Under the pieces are notes generated by a model, which had not been told where the DNA came from, ran no database searches, and worked only from the letters and a program-made list of their open reading frames with translations. A DNA stretch of 64,000 bases, from the NCBI GenBank assembly GCA_028583415.1, contig CM053265.1, positions 25,180,830-25,244,829 on the forward strand, read 5' to 3'. The position numbers and the translations under genes are program-made. Shown here one piece after another: positions 57,420 through 64,000 of this stretch. This DNA comes from Protea cynaroides (lineage: Eukaryota > Streptophyta > Magnoliopsida > Proteales > Proteaceae). Position 1 is the stretch's first letter; each line of letters opens with the position of its first letter.

Positions 57420-59726
57420 TGTCACACCCCAATTCTGCACTAATCAGAATGATGTGATGAACCGCTAAATAACCAACGGTTCAACCAGGATCTCAAATAG
57501 GCTATCCCCGCGTTATCCAAACTTACGCACATCCGTAATCACAATCAGAGTAAATACACAATAGCAAAAATCTTCTAAATAAATGAACTGAGAATCTATG
57601 TGATATTAAAATTTAAATAACAATTTATTCTGTATCAACCGAGACATAAATAAATATCAATACAAATCTTTAATAAATCCAAGTAAAGAAACCTATAAAA
57701 TATCTAATCAAATACACACGAGTTGCACTCGCAAGAGGAGTCGTGTGTATCCACTTCAGCTTCAACTTCCATCGCTGCCACGTTTCCGTACGCAGACGCA
57801 TTCATATAGTCTTCAACGATATAACCTGCATCATCAACTAAAAATATTCGACGTCGAGGGGTGAGCACACAACACGGCTCAGTGAGTAGCCAAAACAATG
57901 CAACAATACATATGCATGCAAAAAAGTCAATTTATATCTTTGGTCCGGTTTAAAGTTTGCAGTATGCAATAGAAAGGTTTAGGTAGCCAAATGTCGCGTT
58001 TATTGACTCCGCCTCTATACACGAGTGTGTGACGTTACCCGAAGATCACGTTTATCGTCAACTCACATGCACCCAACCATGAACATTATATAACAAAGGT
58101 TACGTTTATTGCTATATAGTGTCATACCAACACGTAAACCCCTGTTGGCGAGGGCTGCAAACTGGGCTCGCAACTAACCAATCCTAATGCCAAACAGTGT
58201 ATCCAAGGCCTCACCCCAGCATCCCTCAGAATGTCCATAGAGATAGAGCTAAGGCCCCCCGATAGAGTCAGAGACTACAAGGACCGAGACCACCTCTCCT
58301 GATACTCTACGACATAATAGTTCTGCTAAAGTAATGGCGATACGACGATGCCAGTGCACAAGACTTGAGTTAGAGATAGAGCTAAAGTGCTGAGACCCAC
58401 CAAAGGTTAACGTTTATTGACGTTCTCATCACACCTCCCCTGATACTCGCTCGCATCAAGCACATCAACCACACACATACAAGCACATGCCTATTCCTAT
58501 CATCATCATCATCATCATGTTATAAACAATAAAGTAAATATGCATGAACAAGTAATAGAAATATTGGATGGCATCTTTGTATGCACATTACAAACATATT
58601 CGCATAGAATCAACCATAGCATAGGACTCAAGAAATAGAAAACAGTTTATTATTAACCAATTTAGGTTGGGGTTAAGGTTCCTCACCTTAGCTTGTTATA
58701 AGATACTTTTCCAAGCTTTAAAATCACCTTTACAATGTTATTATATTGCTAGAAGACCTAACAAAGTCGATAGAATTTAATTAAAATTAATTCCAGATTT
58801 AAAAACTACTCTGTTAACTGAGGGTCGGAGGTAGGGTCGATACTAGGGTCGATGGGTCTATCGACCCTTCCCCTCTTCCGGACTTCCCGAATGCCGAGGG
58901 TCGATGGTCGGGAACACCTAGGGTCGGATGGTCATCGACCCTCGGTGCGACCCTTGGTCCACTTTGGTCCAATTCCCTCTTTTAATCCATTCCTCGTGTT
59001 TGGGATCATATGGCTTGCTCCTACATTCCATTCTACATTCATTCCATGGTCTGAAACCATGTATAACCCACCTAGATAGCTTTCACGCATTCTTCTATGG
59101 TTTTCCATGGAAACCTAACCATAGATTGATGGTTTGGGTTTCTCCGAGATCACACTCTCAACAATTACTAACTTAAGGTCTGTAGAAACTCATGGAATTA
59201 GTATCCATACCTGAGAAGATAACTTTTTCTCTGAAATTCTTCTCCTTTGTGCTAAGTTCTCTTCCTTGCTTTTCTTCTTCCTCTTTTCCTTCTCTTCTCT
59301 TTCTCTCAATTCAATTAGGGTTGTGAAAGGAGTGAAAGTGGGTTAGGAACGTCCTTTAAATAGAGTAGGAACATCCTAAATAAGTCCCTTTGAGATTAGG
59401 AAAGAATCTCAATCGAAAAATATAGAAATTTTCTAATTTCTATATTCGGCAGAAACCGAGGGTCGATGGGAGGGTCGATGATCCCATCGACCCTAGGGTC
59501 TTAAGCTGTCCGACCCTCCCTCCAAAACCGAGGGTCGACTTTTCTTTTTGGGAGGTCCGACCCGCTTAGCCGGGTATGCGACCCTTCCCCTATTTTAAGT
59601 GTTTTTGGGTCGATTTGATACCTGGGATCTCGATCTCCTTCACGCCCTTGGTCCATTTGACTCGACCATGATGGGTAAACCTGGTTCAAGGTGGTAAGAC
59701 CGGGTTAGATTGACACGAGTCTTACA
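57420..59726. mobile_element. Solo LTR (2307 bp) with perfect 5-bp target duplication
   Basis: GGTAT at 57415-57419 and at 59727-59731 flank a sequence that begins TGTCACACCCC and ends GTCTTACA on the + strand. On the other strand it begins TGTAAGAC and ends GTGTGACA, so both orientations have TG...CA ends. The FAR1-like frame (DNGQY | CHDF) joins across one copy. There is no internal coding sequence, consistent with LTR-LTR recombination. The GGGGTGAGCACACAAC and GGCTCAGTGAG words recall Ty3/gypsy chromovirus LTRs; lineage is not certain. It holds (CAT)n at 58500-58519. Confidence 0.9.
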
Positions 59727-59731
59727 GGTAT
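59727..59731 (+). repeat. Target site duplication of the solo LTR, right copy (GGTAT)
   Basis: Identical to 57415-57419. Confidence 0.88.
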
Positions 59732-60024
59732 TGTCCATTATCTAAAAGTGTAATTCTCATCCTTGCAGGACAATTGGTTCTAGTCTCAGCTCGATGTTTT
59801 ATCGTATCAATGTCTAGTTTGTCAATTTGCTTCAAACTAGCAAATCTTCTCGAGGTAATGATTGACCTATCGGATTTCCTCCTATGTACATATGCTATCC
59901 TAACACTGAAGCCCATCTTTCCCCCATAGTCATTGTAGAAATTGTATGCATGCTCCTCTGAAGTAAATAGCATACCAATCTAAGGCTCATATTCAACATC
60001 TAAATCAATGCTTTCACCTACCAT

Positions 60025-60357
60025 CTATATTATTCATTAAAAAAACATGGGTAATGCATTAGTAGATGAAACGAAGTATGAATCAATATTTCATTGATTA
60101 AATGCTTAGTAATTAGTGCATCTAGATGAACTGAAAAAAATTAAGTAAAATGGCAATAGCAAAGTAGATACTTCCTATCAATATTTGATAAGAATGATAA
60201 AAGTGTAGATTACACCATCATAGAACAACTCTAGTGAGGCTAATATCAAGCAAACCAGGAAAGCATTTTTTTCCTATTTATAAAATGGGAATAAAAGAGA
60301 ATCTCACTGGGAGAATGACCACAACCGACGCTGTAAATATAACTTGCATATTTTTTT
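60025..60357. other. Spacer between the FAR1-like gene and the CACTA end
   Basis: AT-rich; it may contain the 5' leader of the FAR1-like gene. Nothing else recognised. Confidence 0.4.
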
Positions 60358-60369
60358 CACTACAAGAAA

Positions 60370-60750
60370 GTAGGTCTATGGCCGCATTTTTATAGCGGCG
60401 TTTCGTATTAAAAGCAGCTATATTTGATTATAAATAGCGGTGTTTTTTAGGAAACACCATCGTAGGGAGTGTACAAAGCGGCGTTTGCTAAAAAACATAG
60501 TCGTAGGGAGGGTATACAGAGGCGTTTTTAATAAACGTCGTTGTATGATCTGAACAAAACGTCGTTTGTTCCGAAACGCCGTCATAGGTCACATACACAG
60601 TGGCGTTTGGTATAAAACGTCGTCGTAGGAGACATACAATGCGGCGTTTAATACCAAATGCCATCGTAGGTCATATACAAAGTGGCATTTAGTACAAAAC
60701 GCCATCGTAGTTCGTATACACAACGGAGTTTGTTAAGAAAGGCTATCATA
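60370..60750. repeat. CACTA subterminal repeats, about seven ~58-bp units, each a short inverted repeat
   Basis: Each unit has the form GGCGTTT, 6-10 bases, AAACGCC or AAACGTC, then (A/G)TCGTAGG, with a variable ACATACA-type link. GGCGTTT and variants occur near 60401, 60480, 60521, 60552, 60602, 60641, 60682 and 60725. Such subterminal arrays are transposase-binding regions in CACTA elements. Confidence 0.85.
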
Positions 60751-62044
<1,294 letters not shown>

Positions 62045-62600
62045 GTCTAGAAAATGGCGTTTCCTACAAAAAGCCATCGTAGGAAGTCTATGAATTTAAG
62101 TTTTCACATCCCGCGCCCCATCCCCGCACTATTGGATATAATTACATTCTTGTGTTTGTTTGGAAACATAGCTATTCATTGCAGTGTTTGCTATGAAACG
62201 CCGGTATGGATCAAAATCCCACCACGATCCCATTATTTTTCCCTTCGCGCCTTATTCTTTCCTCTTCGTTTTCATTTTTTTCAGTTTTGCGCCTTATGGA
62301 TTCTCATTGGAACTTCTCGGCTTGCCCTAACTGATTATCTTTCTCTCAAACTCTGCTATAATCTCTGTCTCTTTCTCTCAAACTCTGCTATAATCTCTGT
62401 CTCTTTCTCTCAAAATCTGCTATAATCTCTTTCTCTTTCTCTTAAACTCGGCAATATTTCGCTCTTAATCGATTATCTCCTTCTCTCAGCTCTTGCCCTA
62501 ACTAAATCTGTTTCTCTCAAACTCTATATTTTGCTGTTCACTCTCCTTAATCGATTCTCTCTTTCTCTCAGCTCTCTCAATCGATAGAGAACTGCGCCTG
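62045..62600. repeat. Second, partial copy of the CACTA end region
   Basis: AAAATGGCGTTTCCTACAAAAAGCCATCGTAGG at its start is another subterminal unit. It is followed by sequence resembling 60760-61260 in order: TTTTCACATC/TTTTTCATCTC, GTTTGTTTGGAAAC/GTTTGTTTGAAAAC, a GCGTTTG/CAGTGTTTG unit, GGTATGGA, CTTCGCGCCTT and CCCTAACTGA. Three ~32-base units with CTCTGCTATAATCTCTGTCTC lie at 62341-62430. Confidence 0.7.
62341..62440. repeat. Three ~32-bp tandem repeats
   Basis: CTCTCAAACTCTGCTATAAT followed by CTCTGTCTCTTT is repeated three times; the third copy is slightly changed (AAAATCTGC). Confidence 0.9.
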
Positions 62601-62755
62601 TGCCATCATCAATCGATTCTCTCTTTGGAAGCCACAGAAAATACTGGAGACCAGAGAAGGGGAAGCCTCTAAACGATTTAGAGCCTGCGCTTGCGCCATC
62701 ATCAATCGATTCTCTCCTTGGAAGCCACAAGTAATCCTTGATCCAAGTATGAGTC

Positions 62756-62756
<1 letters not shown>

Positions 62757-62786
<30 letters not shown>

Positions 62787-62813
62787 ATCTATCTGTCTCT
62801 CTCTCTCTCTCTC
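62757..62813. repeat. (CT)n microsatellite, interrupted
   Basis: CT runs at about 62757-62788 and 62796-62812. Confidence 0.9.
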
Positions 62814-64000
62814 ATCTGTCGATTATCTTTCTTTTACAAGATTTTTTTTGGGTGAACAATCTTCCAGGACTGTATTTGCAAACTACTATATTCTGGGTTT
62901 TGGAGAGTAGGCGGACAGATTTCTCTTAGTCGTAATTGCAATTACTGAAATTACTGAAATTCTGAGATGTTTCTCCTTGAGGTTGCTAATGGGTACCCAA
63001 TGGGTGAATTACACCCAAGGTTGTGTTCTTGACTTCCCGACTAATTTCACTTATGAGGTCAGTAATCAAATCGTCCTTGGAATCATGTTTAAGAAAATCA
63101 GGGTTTGGGTCCAATTGAGATAAACCTTCCCGATATATAGATCAGCCAACTCCTTAACCGACAAGTTACCCAGTTAAGGGATGACTGGACTTGGTTTGAT
63201 ATGCAAACTGAGCATCCCATGGTAATCCTTTGTGCTTGCTCTGCTTTTACTTTGCTGTCTTTAGCCACTTCAGGGATTTTTTCAGAGCCTTCTGTCTATG
63301 CATCTCTCTCTCTCTCTCTTTGATAAATAATTCATTGTTTCTCAAAGAAGAAGAAGATAGGACAGCAGAAAACAATCGTGAACATTCATATCAAACATCA
63401 ACAGATCATTGAGTTTCAAAACTGCAGTGCTCATTGAGTTTCAAAACTGCAGTGATGTGTACTATCCGATTGTAGTGTGGTATATATCTGCCTTCTATTT
63501 TGCAGTTTGTTTGCTTAATATGCAGTATTATTATTTGCAGCATAATCTGGGTTTTGATCATTACCTTTAGATATTCCCAGAAGTTCACTAAGACCCAACA
63601 ATAGAATTTTGATTTAAACATAACACAAAACAGAAACTCACAGTCTTGAATTTTTGGAAGACCTGGATCTCTCAATGGTGAGTTCCATATCTCTTTATCT
63701 AACCATCAGAATAGGCTAAAATTTTGAGGAGTTGTTTCCACCTAGGAGACATTCCTTCAATCAGTGTTTCAGCTCCATCTAACCAGTGATTTGATAGATC
63801 TAAGCAAGGCAAGTTTTCTGGTTTTTCTAATGCCCTGCGGCCAGGTTGTATGTGATGAACTTGATATGACAAGGGGGGGAGTAGCCCGGTCCTCGAAACC
63901 TCTCTATTTACTTCTTCCCACCCGGCTGTTGGAATATATTCTTTTACATACATAAGCGTATGCAAATCTACCTCGCTACCACTCAATGGTGGGGTCTACG
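62814..64000. other. Right edge; nothing firmly recognised
   Basis: It includes a ~24-base perfect direct duplication of TTGAGTTTCAAAACTGCAGTG at about 63410 and 63434. A 95-codon - strand frame (63986-63699) matches nothing I know. The sequence may belong to the CACTA element or to captured host sequence. Confidence 0.4.

Larger units (their letters stand above)
55661..60024 (-). pseudogene. FAR1/MULE-type transposase gene (broken, interrupted by a solo LTR)
   Basis: It starts at the - strand ATG at 60024 (MVGESIDLDVEYEP). The FAR1 DNA-binding domain lies at 59973-59740 (SEEHAYNFYNDYGGKMGFSVR, RRFASLK, RAETRTNCPARM). After the solo LTR the frame resumes at 57414 with CHDFVQEHNHLLHL and ALEIDLDDDSRIRPKA. 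The MULE transposase core (57150-56653) has FWADPRMILDYALF, FDTTFCTNKEYRPFG, FIDQDVAMMKAIPEVF and LCTWHIMQNE, with catalytic Asp residues. Stops near 56640-56330 precede a SWIM-like finger (56160-56080; CSYKKLETVGILC, with a later CxH changed to CxD), and a basic C-terminus follows. It could be a Mutator-like transposase or a related FAR1-type host gene copy; either way it is dead. Confidence 0.85.

Noticed and set aside
63470..63478. TTGTAGTG as the right CACTA terminus
   Set aside because: Only eight bases match the left end, the adjoining bases do not continue the TIR, and the 3-base flanks (TTT and TGG) differ.
63699..63986. 95-codon - strand frame near the right edge
   Set aside because: Composition looks protein-like, but no family is recognised, there is no start context and no neighbouring exon; not enough to call a gene.

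Overview
The window is nuclear DNA of a flowering plant, read as a heterochromatic stretch built of transposable elements stacked on and inside each other. The evidence is plant-type Ty3/gypsy retrotransposons (Tat and Athila lineages), DUF4283-type LINEs, a PIF/Harbinger transposase, a FAR1/MULE transposase, a CACTA end, long AT and CT microsatellites and short GT-AG introns. I found no intact host gene, tRNA or rRNA. The species cannot be told from the sequence.

Layout. 1-1389: degenerate ~155-bp tandem repeats, then (AT)n and (GA)n tracts and otherwise unassigned sequence. 1390-31010: an old Tat-lineage LTR retrotransposon on the + strand. It has 702-bp LTRs, gag, protease, RT, RNase H, a second (archaeal-type) RNase H, integrase, a ~54-bp tandem array, and an oppositely oriented spliced gene with its own TATA box at the 3' end. 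It is riddled with stop codons, many of them TAG where CAG is expected. 6408-24456: inserted between the two RNase H regions of that element is a younger Athila-lineage insertion on the - strand. It consists of three LTRs and two internal regions in tandem (LTR-int-LTR-int-LTR) and is flanked once only by the 5-bp target duplication CTCCT.

31011-38175: two head-to-tail copies of a ~2.7-kb non-coding unit. The first is interrupted by a 1746-bp element with ~60-bp terminal inverted repeats and an imperfect 10-bp target duplication (Mutator-like, non-autonomous). 38250-51244: a degenerate LINE on the - strand, split by a ~4.45-kb solo-LTR-like insertion (40208-44658) and a ~2.4-kb unidentified insertion (47314-49698). 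51680-52433: PIF/Harbinger transposase remnant. 52649-54660: 5'-truncated second LINE. 55661-60024: FAR1/MULE transposase pseudogene split by a 2307-bp solo LTR with a perfect 5-bp target duplication. 60358-64000: left end of a CACTA element with subterminal repeats, running off the window.

The genes do not form a host pathway. Each encodes, or once encoded, the machinery of its own element: Gag particle, protease, reverse transcriptase and integrase for the LTR elements; endonuclease and RT for the LINEs; DDE transposases for the DNA elements. The points most worth a second look are the tandem three-LTR Athila insertion and its mosaic LTRs, the antisense gene in the Tat element, and the concentration of copy-to-copy differences at CAG/CTG sites, which suggests methylation-linked mutation in the old element and possibly methylation-linked sequencing error in the young one.
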